DNA from: Acidobacteriota bacterium
GTDB taxonomy: Bacteria > Acidobacteriota > Terriglobia > Acidiferrales > UBA7541
DNA length: 36,614 nt
Reading direction: 5' to 3'
Assembly: GCA_021324935.1 (NCBI GenBank)
Contig: JAJPIE010000052.1
Location: forward strand, 1-36,614
The notes under the pieces were generated by a model. The model worked only from the letters and a program-made list of their open reading frames with translations. It was not told the origin of the DNA and did no database searches. Every line of letters begins with the position of its first letter. Position 1 is the first letter of the stretch. Both the position numbers and the translations under genes were made by a program. Positions 7,999-16,281 of the stretch are shown piece by piece.

Positions 7999-10608
7999 TT
8001 GAGCAATCGCCCACCCTCGGGGAGCAATCGTTTGCGACTTCGCGTGCAAAAGGGATTCTGGACCTCCGCGTTTGGCTTAAGCCTCCTGGCGGTTGTGGCT
8101 CTAATTGTGCTGACCGCGGCGGGGGTGTTCACGTTCTTCTACATCAAGTACGGCCGGATGATCGACGAGCGCCTGTCCGGCCATATTCTGCAGAACACCA
8201 CGCAGATTTTTTCGTCTCCCGAGCATATCTCGGACGGGCAGGCCTGGGGCTCCGATGACCTGGTGATGTACCTGCAGCGTGTAGGCTATCGCCCAGAAGC
8301 CGACGACAACGCGATGGGCGAGTACACCGTCAACGGGAACACCGTGGATATCCGCCCGTCGAAACTCTCTTACTTCAGCGGCGGAAATGCCCTGGCGGTG
8401 CAATTCAACGGCAAAGTGATTCGCAGCATTCGCCCGCTCAACGGCGGCGCGGACGTGGGCACGGCGGAAATCGAGCCGGAACTTATCACCAATCTGTTTG
8501 ATAGCCAGCGAGAGAAGCGCCGTCCAGTCCGCTATGAGGACCTGCCGCCAACGCTGGTGCAAGCGATACTTTCCGCGGAGGACAAGCGCTTTTTCGAGCA
8601 TCCCGGCTTCGACTTCATCCGCATCTTTGGCGCGGCCTGGGCGGACTTGCGCCACGCGCAGCATTTTCAGGGCGCCAGCACCATCACGATGCAGGTGGCG
8701 CGCACGTATTTCCTGACCACGAACCGGACCTGGAAGCGAAAACTTGCCGAGGCGATGCTTTCCTTCGAGCTCGAGCAACGTTTCAGCAAGCAGCGCATTT
8801 TCGAGATGTACGCGAACGAAGTGTACCTGGGGAACCGCGGGAGTTTCGGGATTCGAGGTTTCGCCGAAGCGAGCGTTGCGTATTTCGGCAAGGATGAGCG
8901 GCAATTGACGCTGCCCGAATGCGCCTTTCTGGCGGGCCTGATTCGGGCTCCCAATTATTACTCCGTCGCCGACCGGCACCCGGAACGGGCGGCGCAGGCG
9001 CGCGACCGCGTCCTGACGCAGATGCAGGAGAACAAATACATAACCGAAGATGACCTGCAGGACGCGAAGCGCATGCCGCTGAAGCTCGTGCGCAGCTCCG
9101 TCGCCGGCAGCGAAGCTCCCTACTTCGTGGATATGGTGAAGGACCACCTGCTGGAGAAATACAGCGAGCAGGAGTTGCTGAGCGCGAACTACCGGGTGTA
9201 CACCACGCTGGATCCGCAGTTGCAGCGCGCGGCGGCGGTGGCGCTGGAAGCGGGCATGAAGAATGTCGACGCGATGCTGGCGGCGAAATATGCGAAAACG
9301 CACAAGCCGAAGGGCAAGAACGCCCAACCGGAGGAGATGCCCCAGGTGCAGGCGGCGCTGGTGGCGCTCGATCCGCGAACCGGGGAGATCAAGGCGCTGA
9401 TCGGCGGGCGGGATTACGGGCAGAGCCAGTTGAACCACGCGCTGGCGCATCGCCAGCCGGGTTCGGTGTTCAAACCGTTTGTATACGCCGCGGCATTCGA
9501 CAATGCGGTGGACGGCGCGCAGCCGGTGATTACGCCGGCGACGACCGTGGACGACGAGCCGACGGTGTTTGAGTTCGACGGCCAGGAATACACGCCGAAC
9601 AACTACGGCGAGCGCTTCATGGGCAAGGTGACGGTGCGGCAAGCGCTGACAAACTCCCTGAACGTGGCCACCGTGAAAGTGGCGGAGATGGTGGGCTATG
9701 GCCGCGTGGTGCAAATTGCCCGGCAGATGGGATTGGGAGCGAACATCAGGCCCACGCCGGCGGTGGCGTTGGGAGCGTACGAATTGACGCCCGTCGAGGT
9801 CGCGGGCGCATACACGGCGTTCGCGACGATGGGCACACGCGCGGAACCTTACTACATCCGGTCGGTGGCCGGCGCGGACGGAAATTCGCTGGAAAAATTC
9901 ATGCCGCAGACCAAGCTGGTGCTGGACCCGCGCGTGGCGTATCTCGTGGACAGCATTCTGGAAGACGTGTTGAACAAGGGCACCGGCGCGCAAGTGCGCG
10001 CCAAGGGCTTTACGCTGCCGGCAGCGGGGAAGACCGGCACATCACGGGACGGCTGGTTTGCGGGATTCACCAGCAATCTGGTTTGCGTGATCTGGATCGG
10101 ATTTGACGACAACCACGACCTGGGACTTGCCGGGGGCGTGGCTGCAGCTCCGATCTGGGCGGATTTCATGATGCGGGCCACGGCGCTGCCGGGTTATCGC
10201 GACGTGAAGGACTTCGAAAAGCCCGAAGGGGTGGATTCCACGCTGATCGATGCGGACACGCTGGAACTGGCGACGCCGAACTGTCCGGTGACGCGCGAAG
10301 AAGTGTTCGTGGCGGGGTCCGAACCAACGCAACTTTGCGAACTGCATGGGGGGCATGGCCCGGTGTCGGCCGCGGGTTCTTTCCTCTCGCACATTTTTGG
10401 GGGTGGCTCGCCGAGCCCGCCGGGGCAGGCGAACGGCAGCAACTCGCAAACCGCCAACGGGGGCGCAAACATGGCGCCAGGGCAGCCCGGCAGCGCGACG
10501 GCAGACCCCGTGAAGGCTCCGCAGAAGAAAAAAGGGCCATTGCAGAAGTTTTTTGGTATCTTTGGGGACAAGAAGAAAAAGGATCCGGTGAAGCCCAACC
10601 CGGATTAA
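7999..10608 (+). CDS. mrcB: PBP1B-type bifunctional peptidoglycan synthase
   Basis: Class A penicillin-binding protein (up to 869 residues) that polymerises lipid II and cross-links the strands in the periplasm. Order: one membrane helix (about 21-51); a UB2H-like domain (about 70-160, with VGYRP, GEYTVNGNTVDI and GTAEIEPELI as in PBP1B); the GT51 glycosyltransferase (catalytic Glu194 in SAEDKRFFEHPG, then GASTITMQ and NEVYLG); and the transpeptidase with Ser489-Val-Phe-Lys492, Ser553-Leu-Asn555 and Lys678-Thr-Gly680. The C-terminal tail is rich in Gly, Pro, Asn and Lys. The start is uncertain: TTG 7999 has no good ribosome site, while TTG 8032 and GTG 8044 lie just after GGGGAG (8019-8024) and keep the helix. 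An exported TPR protein follows after 12 bases. Confidence 0.95.
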   Translation: MSNRPPSGSNRLRLRVQKGFWTSAFGLSLLAVVALIVLTAAGVFTFFYIKYGRMIDERLSGHILQNTTQIFSSPEHISDGQAWGSDDLVMYLQRVGYRPEADDNAMGEYTVNGNTVDIRPSKLSYFSGGNALAVQFNGKVIRSIRPLNGGADVGTAEIEPELITNLFDSQREKRRPVRYEDLPPTLVQAILSAEDKRFFEHPGFDFIRIFGAAWADLRHAQHFQGASTITMQVARTYFLTTNRTWKRKLAEAMLSFELEQRFSKQRIFEMYANEVYLGNRGSFGIRGFAEASVAYFGKDERQLTLPECAFLAGLIRAPNYYSVADRHPERAAQARDRVLTQMQENKYITEDDLQDAKRMPLKLVRSSVAGSEAPYFVDMVKDHLLEKYSEQELLSANYRVYTTLDPQLQRAAAVALEAGMKNVDAMLAAKYAKTHKPKGKNAQPEEMPQVQAALVALDPRTGEIKALIGGRDYGQSQLNHALAHRQPGSVFKPFVYAAAFDNAVDGAQPVITPATTVDDEPTVFEFDGQEYTPNNYGERFMGKVTVRQALTNSLNVATVKVAEMVGYGRVVQIARQMGLGANIRPTPAVALGAYELTPVEVAGAYTAFATMGTRAEPYYIRSVAGADGNSLEKFMPQTKLVLDPRVAYLVDSILEDVLNKGTGAQVRAKGFTLPAAGKTGTSRDGWFAGFTSNLVCVIWIGFDDNHDLGLAGGVAAAPIWADFMMRATALPGYRDVKDFEKPEGVDSTLIDADTLELATPNCPVTREEVFVAGSEPTQLCELHGGHGPVSAAGSFLSHIFGGGSPSPPGQANGSNSQTANGGANMAPGQPGSATADPVKAPQKKKGPLQKFFGIFGDKKKKDPVKPNPD

Positions 10609-10620
10609 AGGAGTCTCGCC

Positions 10621-11433
10621 ATGACCAAGCATTCCTTGGCGATTCCGGCGGTCGTCCTCCTCGCAGTCGCAGTTGCCCCTCGGATCGATTCTCAGGAAAA
10701 ACTCGTGCAAGTCGCGCGCGATTCCGTCTCCACGGCGGCGCAGGTGCCCGCAAACACGGGCATTGCCGATGAAGAGATGGCGCGGCTGCATCTGGCACGC
10801 AAAGAGTACAAGGAAGCCGAGGATATCTTCCGCCGGTTGACGGTGGAGAATCCCAAGAACGCAATCTACTGGAATGAGCTGGGGATTGCCTATCACAACC
10901 TCTCCGAACTGCCGCAGGCGCTGAAGTGCTACCAAAAGGCCACGAAAGTGGATCCCGGCTATGCCGATGCGCAAAACAACATTGGGACGGTGCTTTACGA
11001 GCGGAAAAAATTCTCGAAGGCGATCCGCGCTTACAAAAAAGCGCTGTCCATCCGCGGGGATTTTGCGCCGTTTTACCTGAACATCGGCTACGCGTATTTC
11101 GGGCAAAAAGATTTTGAGAATTCCATTGCATCGTTCCGCAAGGCGCTGCAGCTCGATCCAACTTCGCTGGATCCGAGCAGGTCGCGCACGGGCACGGTGA
11201 TCCAAGACCGCTCGGTAAGCATGGAACGAGGGCGATTCTACTACCTGCTGGCGAAGTCGTTCGCCGATTCGGGCGATGTAGAGCGGGCAATCGTTTATCT
11301 GCGCAAGGCACGAGATGAAGGCTACAGCGAATACACGGCCGCCAAGAAGGACCCCTCGTTCGCCGTGGTCATGAAGAGTCCGGAGGCGGAAGAGGTATTC
11401 GCCCCGCGACCCATCGAGGGCGACCAGCCGTAA
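10621..11433 (+). CDS. Exported TPR-repeat protein
   Basis: 270 residues with a cleavable-looking signal peptide (about residues 1-24, MTKHS then a hydrophobic run ending near APRIDSQ). There is no lipobox cysteine, so a soluble periplasmic protein is expected. At least three tetratricopeptide units are visible at about 55-160 (for example YWNELGIAYHNLSELPQALKCYQKA-type helices with the usual W/L-G-Y-A-P spacing), and another helical pair lies near the C-terminus. The ATG has a strong AAAGGAG 9 bases upstream. It starts 12 bases after the PBP1B-type gene and is almost certainly co-transcribed. By analogy with CpoB and LpoA, TPR-fold periplasmic regulators of class A PBPs, a role in modulating the synthase is a reasonable but untested inference. 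Confidence 0.85.
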   Translation: MTKHSLAIPAVVLLAVAVAPRIDSQEKLVQVARDSVSTAAQVPANTGIADEEMARLHLARKEYKEAEDIFRRLTVENPKNAIYWNELGIAYHNLSELPQALKCYQKATKVDPGYADAQNNIGTVLYERKKFSKAIRAYKKALSIRGDFAPFYLNIGYAYFGQKDFENSIASFRKALQLDPTSLDPSRSRTGTVIQDRSVSMERGRFYYLLAKSFADSGDVERAIVYLRKARDEGYSEYTAAKKDPSFAVVMKSPEAEEVFAPRPIEGDQP

Positions 11434-11482
11434 CCTGCAAACCAGCAACTGGCTGAATGGCAGGAACCGTTACGGGTGCGCG

Positions 11483-13387
11483 TTAGCCCGGATAGTGCAG
11501 GCTTGCCAAAACCTGCTGGAACTCCGGCTCATCTCTGACTGCTCCGAAGATGCTCTTCTGCACCTGTCGAAGGCAGGGAAGGGCGACGTCACGCTGCCTA
11601 TAGGCGGCTTCCAGCCAGTGAAGGCTTTGCTGATTGTCGCCCAGCTTGGCGTAGATTACGGAGATCTCGTAGGGCGAAACGAAGCGCTGCTGATTCTGGT
11701 CCAACAAGTAGGCCAGGCGGGCGCGAAGCGCGGCTTGCTTAGCGGCAGCAAATCCGGATTTATCGTAAATGGCTTTAATGTTGAGAGCCTGGTCGCGATG
11801 TCCGCGCAGGAAGAACGCGGTAGTGGTTTCGTTGATTGCGTCCGCATAACGTTTGTTGGACTCGTACAATTCGGCGAGCGATGAGTGCGCGGCATCCGAA
11901 GCGGGATCCAGGCCAATTGCCGCCTTCAACTGCGTTTCCGCCTCCACGGGCCTTCCCGCGTCCATCAGTACGTGACCGAGGGTGACAAGAAACTCTGCAT
12001 TCAGGGGATCAAGGTCGACGGCGGTGCGCAGTTCGCTGATGGACGGATCGAATTTGCCCTGGGTGGACAGAAAGATGCCGTTCCATTCGTGGGCATTCGG
12101 GTCGTTCGAGTTCAGCGTCAGCGCCTTTTGAATCTCCGTCTGCGCGCCGGCCCAATCATAATCGACCGTTAACAAGGCTTCCGCGCGATAGATGTGCGCC
12201 TCGGCATTCGATGGGTCGAGCCGGATCGCTTCGTTGGCCGCCGCAAGCGCCCTGGCGTAGGCGTCGGTGGGCTTCAGCAGGCCGAGGCTCGCGCCGCGTT
12301 CATAGACCCGCGCGAGCGCGGTTAGCGGGGCGGCGCAGTTAGGGTCTTTCTGCAAGCCTTCGTCAAATTCCTGAAGTATCCGGTCCAGCCCGTCAGCTGT
12401 GTGGATATTCGAATTGGCGAGACCGCGCAGGTAAACATCGGTTGCGTCCGCCTTGGGCACATGCGCCTTGGAGGCAGGGTCCAAAGCCGAGTAAACCATG
12501 TTGGCGATGTCGGTGGCGGCGTCGGTTTCAATATAGAGAGGCTCGCCAAACTCGTAATCGAACTGGTGACTCCAGCGGGGTGATTGATCGGAAACGCGCA
12601 CAAGTTGCGCGAGGACACGCACCTGAGGACCTTCGCGCCGGATGCTGCCCTCAAGCAGGTAATCGGTGTTCAGTTCGTGGCCAATTTCGCGGGCGCTTTT
12701 GGTGGAATGCTTGTATTTCATGGCCGAAGTGCGCGCAATGACCCCTAAATGCTGCGAATTCAACCGGCCAAGTTGCGCAATGGTCTCCTCCGTCATGCCA
12801 TCGCTGAAATATTCCTGAGACGGATCGTTGGTGAGATTTTCGAAAGGGAGGACGGCCAGCATCGTTCTCCCGGTCATACTCATGCCGCTGGCACGGGTGT
12901 GATGATTGCTCCAGTAAAAAACGGCAACCACGATGCCGATCATCGTGGCGGTCAACAGGAATACGCGCCGATTGAAAATCGGGCGCTCGAGTGGCCCGAC
13001 GCCGCCGTCTTCGGTTGCGGGGACATTCGTTTGCCGGGCATCCATATTTTCCACCTGAACCGGGGCAATGAATCGGTAGCCGCGCCTCGGAACGGTTTCC
13101 AGATAGCGCGGGGCATCGGCTTCGTCATTCAACGCCAGCCGGATCTTTTTAACGGCAGTGGTCAGCGCGTGGTCGAAATCGACAAATGTATCTTCCGGCC
13201 AGACGCGTTGGCGCAGCTCCTCGCGAGTCAGGAGTTCCCCGGGGCGCGCGAGGAGCGCCACAAGGACCTGCAAGGGCTGTTCCTGACAACGTATACGCAG
13301 ACCGTTTTTCCGAAGTTCCCTTGTCCGGACGTCGAGCTCATAGGCTCCGAAGCGATAAATGGCATTTGGCGGACTGGATGGACTCAT
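11483..13387 (-). CDS. ToxR/CadC-like transmembrane regulator with TolB-like and TPR regions
   Basis: 634 residues in three parts. Residues 8-110 form an OmpR/PhoB-type winged helix (YRFGAYELDVRTRELRKNG, LLTREELRQRVWPED, TVPRRGYRFIAPV). One membrane helix follows at about 142-160. The periplasmic part starts with a TolB N-terminal-like segment (AVLPFENLTNDPSQEYFSDGM, then a DYLLEGSIRR stretch) and continues with several TPR units to the end. There is no receiver domain, so DNA binding is probably controlled across the membrane as in ToxR/CadC. Ligand and targets are unknown. The ATG at 13387 is chosen because GAGG lies 5 bases upstream and the protein then begins at the winged helix; a frame reaching 13516 adds Arg-rich residues without support. 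It is divergent from the aspartyl protease gene. Confidence 0.9.
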   Translation of the reverse strand: MSPSSPPNAIYRFGAYELDVRTRELRKNGLRIRCQEQPLQVLVALLARPGELLTREELRQRVWPEDTFVDFDHALTTAVKKIRLALNDEADAPRYLETVPRRGYRFIAPVQVENMDARQTNVPATEDGGVGPLERPIFNRRVFLLTATMIGIVVAVFYWSNHHTRASGMSMTGRTMLAVLPFENLTNDPSQEYFSDGMTEETIAQLGRLNSQHLGVIARTSAMKYKHSTKSAREIGHELNTDYLLEGSIRREGPQVRVLAQLVRVSDQSPRWSHQFDYEFGEPLYIETDAATDIANMVYSALDPASKAHVPKADATDVYLRGLANSNIHTADGLDRILQEFDEGLQKDPNCAAPLTALARVYERGASLGLLKPTDAYARALAAANEAIRLDPSNAEAHIYRAEALLTVDYDWAGAQTEIQKALTLNSNDPNAHEWNGIFLSTQGKFDPSISELRTAVDLDPLNAEFLVTLGHVLMDAGRPVEAETQLKAAIGLDPASDAAHSSLAELYESNKRYADAINETTTAFFLRGHRDQALNIKAIYDKSGFAAAKQAALRARLAYLLDQNQQRFVSPYEISVIYAKLGDNQQSLHWLEAAYRQRDVALPCLRQVQKSIFGAVRDEPEFQQVLASLHYPG

Positions 13388-13570
13388 GGTGACCTCGGTG
13401 GATTGGACGAAACTCAGTCGCTTCGGTGATGTTTTCCGGCGGCGAAACTCCTGCCGGCGGCAAAATAAGTTGCAATTCCAGCGTGAGTTAGCTGGCCACA
13501 CATAATCTACCCGCAATCTGCCTGCAAATCCTTGTGATACCCCGCCCGGCGCCTACGGTGGGCGCTACCG

Positions 13571-14482
13571 TTGCGGGAGCGTACGGCAGATTTGCAGCGT
13601 GCTTTCTTAGGACTCTTTGCCTTGGCTGTGCTTGGCTCTTGGACCACGGCCGCAATGCTTGCGGCGGTACCCTTGGGTGGACGCTCGAAAGACGCGGAGC
13701 GCCCGGTGCGGCACGCGAGCGTCCCTGTTCGTATTTACGGAGGATTTCTGGTGGTTGTGGAGGGCCAAATTGGTGGGGTTTCGCAACGCCAGAATTTCGT
13801 AGTGGATACCGGAACCTCGCCGAGCATTTTGAGTCTGCGCGTGGCGCGGGAACTCGGCTTGCCGCTTTCCCAAGCTCACTTAGCCGCGCTCGGCAGGGAT
13901 TCCACTCTCCAGGCAACTTCTTTGCCGGAGCTGGACCTTGGCCCGCTGCAAGCGAAAGCGGCGCACTTCTTGGTGGCGGATCTCTCAGAGGTGGAACGTA
14001 ACTGGAAAGTCCCGATTGCTGGGATTCTGGGGTTGGACATTTTGGGTAAACAAAGTTTCAGGTTGGATTATGAAGAGCGGGTGCTGGAGTTCGGAGACGT
14101 GTCTCAGGATGGGATTGCGGTGAATTTTTCTGGCGAGCCGAACCTGGCAATTGCGGGCGTGAGTATTCGAGGCAATTCCTACCACCTGCTGGTGGATACA
14201 GGCGCCGACCGTTTGGTGCTGTTTGGCAACAAGCCAGCCGACTCGCTGGTTTCTTCCTCCGACGGCGCCGCGCTTCCGGGAAACGGCGTAACGGGCGGTG
14301 TGCCGGTCCGAGCCATTCCCAGGCTGGACCTCGACTGGAACGGCGAGCATTTCCGAAAAGACGCTGTGTTGATCCCCGACCGCCAGGAGCCGCTCTTCGA
14401 CGGCTTGCTGAGTGTGCGAGCGCTTGGTTTTCGGGCCATCGCTTTTGACGCAGAACGCCAGGTAGTCCATCTTCAGCGGTAA
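13571..14482 (+). CDS. Exported two-lobed retropepsin-like aspartyl protease
   Basis: 303 residues if TTG 13571 is used. An N-terminal hydrophobic segment (about residues 9-35) is probably a signal peptide or anchor. Two aspartyl-protease lobes follow. Lobe one has FVVDTGTSPS (Asp79) and closes with GILGLDILG. Lobe two has LLVDTGADRLVLF (Asp209) and closes with FDGLLSVRALGFRAIAFD. The catalytic aspartates are 130 residues apart, so one chain could make the active site that retropepsins form by dimerising. The start is not certain: no strong ribosome site is visible, and TTG 13589 is an alternative. The gene is divergent from the ToxR-like regulator across 183 bases and is followed by a TolB-like/TPR gene 59 bases later. 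The substrate is unknown. Confidence 0.8.
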   Translation: MRERTADLQRAFLGLFALAVLGSWTTAAMLAAVPLGGRSKDAERPVRHASVPVRIYGGFLVVVEGQIGGVSQRQNFVVDTGTSPSILSLRVARELGLPLSQAHLAALGRDSTLQATSLPELDLGPLQAKAAHFLVADLSEVERNWKVPIAGILGLDILGKQSFRLDYEERVLEFGDVSQDGIAVNFSGEPNLAIAGVSIRGNSYHLLVDTGADRLVLFGNKPADSLVSSSDGAALPGNGVTGGVPVRAIPRLDLDWNGEHFRKDAVLIPDRQEPLFDGLLSVRALGFRAIAFDAERQVVHLQR

Positions 14483-14524
14483 ATGCAGGAGTTGCCGGAA
14501 CTCACTCAGAGAAGTTGCCGCGTC

Positions 14525-14533
14525 TGTTAGAAT
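14525..14533 (+). promoter_or_regulatory. Extended -10 promoter directly before the TolB-like/TPR gene
   Basis: TGT followed by TAGAAT (14525-14533) forms an extended -10 box ending only 8 bases before the ATG at 14542. Transcription would start at or within about two bases of the start codon. No Shine-Dalgarno sequence is present, which fits a leaderless mRNA. No convincing -35 was seen, which extended -10 promoters can tolerate. Confidence 0.45.
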
Positions 14534-14541
14534 AGTCGCAA

Positions 14542-16281
14542 ATGAAAAAGGGGCGGCTATTCTTCCGCAAGCCTTACCTTGTACTACTGTCGGTTGCGCT
14601 TTTCTTTATTTCCGGTGCAATGGCAGCGCAGCAAAGCGCCGCGCCCGCTTCGCGAAGTATTCCAAGTTTGACGCAAAGCGGTGTCTACCTGATTTTCCCC
14701 TTCGAAAACGCGGGGGCGTCACCGCGACTGGACTGGATAGGAGAGGGACTGGAGGAACTCACGATCCAGAAACTTTCCGCCGCCGGATTGCAGGTTTATT
14801 CACGCGACAGCCGCCTGGACGAAATGGACCGCGACGGTTTTCCGGCGAACGCCAAATTGAGCCGGGCGACGATGCTCCATATCGCGCAGGAGATGGACGC
14901 GGACTTCGTCGTGTTCGGCAATTTCGGCTCGGATGGCAGCAAGCTGACGGTCAACGCCAGGGTATTGCGTGTAAACCCCGTGGCGCTGCTTCCCGCGGTT
15001 CGGGAAATCGGCCCTCTGGAATCGCTCATGGACCTGCACACACGGCTGGCCTGGCGGCTGTTGTCCTCAATGGACCGTGCCCTTCCGCTGAGCCTTGCCG
15101 AATTCACGAAACTTCAGCGCCCTCTTCAGCTTGGCGCGCTCGAACATTACACTCGCGGATTATTGGCAAATGACGACGACGCACGCATTCGCGATCTGAA
15201 GGAAGCCGCGCGGCTCGAGCCGGACTGGCCGGACCCCGCATTTGCGCTGGGGGAAGTCTATTTTAACCGCAACGACTGCGGATCGGCGCTGAATTGGTTC
15301 GCTCGCGTGCCCCCGACCCATAAACGCAGCGTAGAAGCGGTGTTCGGGTCGGGAGTGTGCCTTCTGCGCATCAACCAGCCGGAAAAGGCGGAGAAGGTCT
15401 TCAGTTCGTTGCAGGATGACCTGAAGCGAAACATGGCGACCGGCGCCGAACTTCCGGAAATCTTGAACAATCTCGGACTGGCGCGTGCACGGCAGGGAAA
15501 GGTGGATGAGGCGCTGACTCCTCTGGGCCGCGCGCGCGACCTGGATCCGGATGAGGACGACTATCCGTTCAACCTTGGCCTGCTGGCATTGCAGAGCAAG
15601 AATTATGCGACGGCAGCGACGGACTTCCAGGATGCCATGCAGCGTGAGCCCGACAATCCGGAAGACCGCGCGTTTCTGATCTATTCGCTTGAGAAAGCCG
15701 GAAATAAAGAGGAGGCGGAGGAAGAGCGCAATACCGCGCTGGAAGCTCTGGGTCCGAATGGATTGCCGGCGCTGAAGCTCGATGCCAAGCCGGATATGCT
15801 GGTGAAATATGAGCGCATCGCCGGCGAACTGGACACGACTACGTTGCGCCTGGAAATGGCCGGATCCGTAGCACCGAGCCCGAATTCATCCCCGCCCGGA
15901 GTACCCGCCGACACTGCCGTCCTGTACATCCGGCGGGGGCGACAGGAGCTTGCCGCTGGGCGGCTGGATTCGGCGGAATCGGAGTTCCGCGCCGCGCTAG
16001 CCAGCGATCCGAACAACGCTTTTGCTCATCGCGAACTTGCCGACATCTACCGCCGGCGGGGCAATCTAGACGCCGCGGTGAAAGAGCTGCAGACTTCGCT
16101 TGCGGAGCGGGATTCGGCAGCCGTGCACGTGACGCTGGCGCGAATCTATCTGGAGCGGAAACAGCCGGACCTGGCGCGCGCCGAGGTGGAAAAAGCGGTT
16201 AAAATCGCGCCAAACTATTCCGAAGCGCGGCAATTGCTCGATCATTTGCAGAACTCCAAACCCACGGGAGGCGCGCAATGA
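14542..16281 (+). CDS. Exported TolB-like/TPR-repeat protein
   Basis: 579 residues. A signal peptide (about 1-29, basic start then a hydrophobic run ending SGAMAAQQ) predicts export. Residues about 45-150 resemble the TolB N-terminal/FlgO-like fold (VYLIFPFENAGASPRLDWIG, GLEELTIQKLSA, DADFVVFGNF). TPR units follow at about 190-370, and a second block lies at about 450-575 after a Pro/Ser-rich linker (SPNSSPPG). It shares its TolB-like-plus-TPR plan with the periplasmic half of the regulator at 11483-13387. Its stop codon overlaps the ATG of the NfeD gene by four bases (ATGA), so the two are translationally coupled and it heads the operon. No enzymatic motif is visible; a scaffold or sensor role is only inferred. 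Confidence 0.85.
   Translation: MKKGRLFFRKPYLVLLSVALFFISGAMAAQQSAAPASRSIPSLTQSGVYLIFPFENAGASPRLDWIGEGLEELTIQKLSAAGLQVYSRDSRLDEMDRDGFPANAKLSRATMLHIAQEMDADFVVFGNFGSDGSKLTVNARVLRVNPVALLPAVREIGPLESLMDLHTRLAWRLLSSMDRALPLSLAEFTKLQRPLQLGALEHYTRGLLANDDDARIRDLKEAARLEPDWPDPAFALGEVYFNRNDCGSALNWFARVPPTHKRSVEAVFGSGVCLLRINQPEKAEKVFSSLQDDLKRNMATGAELPEILNNLGLARARQGKVDEALTPLGRARDLDPDEDDYPFNLGLLALQSKNYATAATDFQDAMQREPDNPEDRAFLIYSLEKAGNKEEAEEERNTALEALGPNGLPALKLDAKPDMLVKYERIAGELDTTTLRLEMAGSVAPSPNSSPPGVPADTAVLYIRRGRQELAAGRLDSAESEFRAALASDPNNAFAHRELADIYRRRGNLDAAVKELQTSLAERDSAAVHVTLARIYLERKQPDLARAEVEKAVKIAPNYSEARQLLDHLQNSKPTGGAQ

Noticed and set aside
8101..9993. A 630-codon open frame on the minus strand within the PBP1B-type gene
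   Set aside because: Rich in Arg, His, Leu and Val with no domain; it lies fully antisense to a PBP with all catalytic motifs intact.
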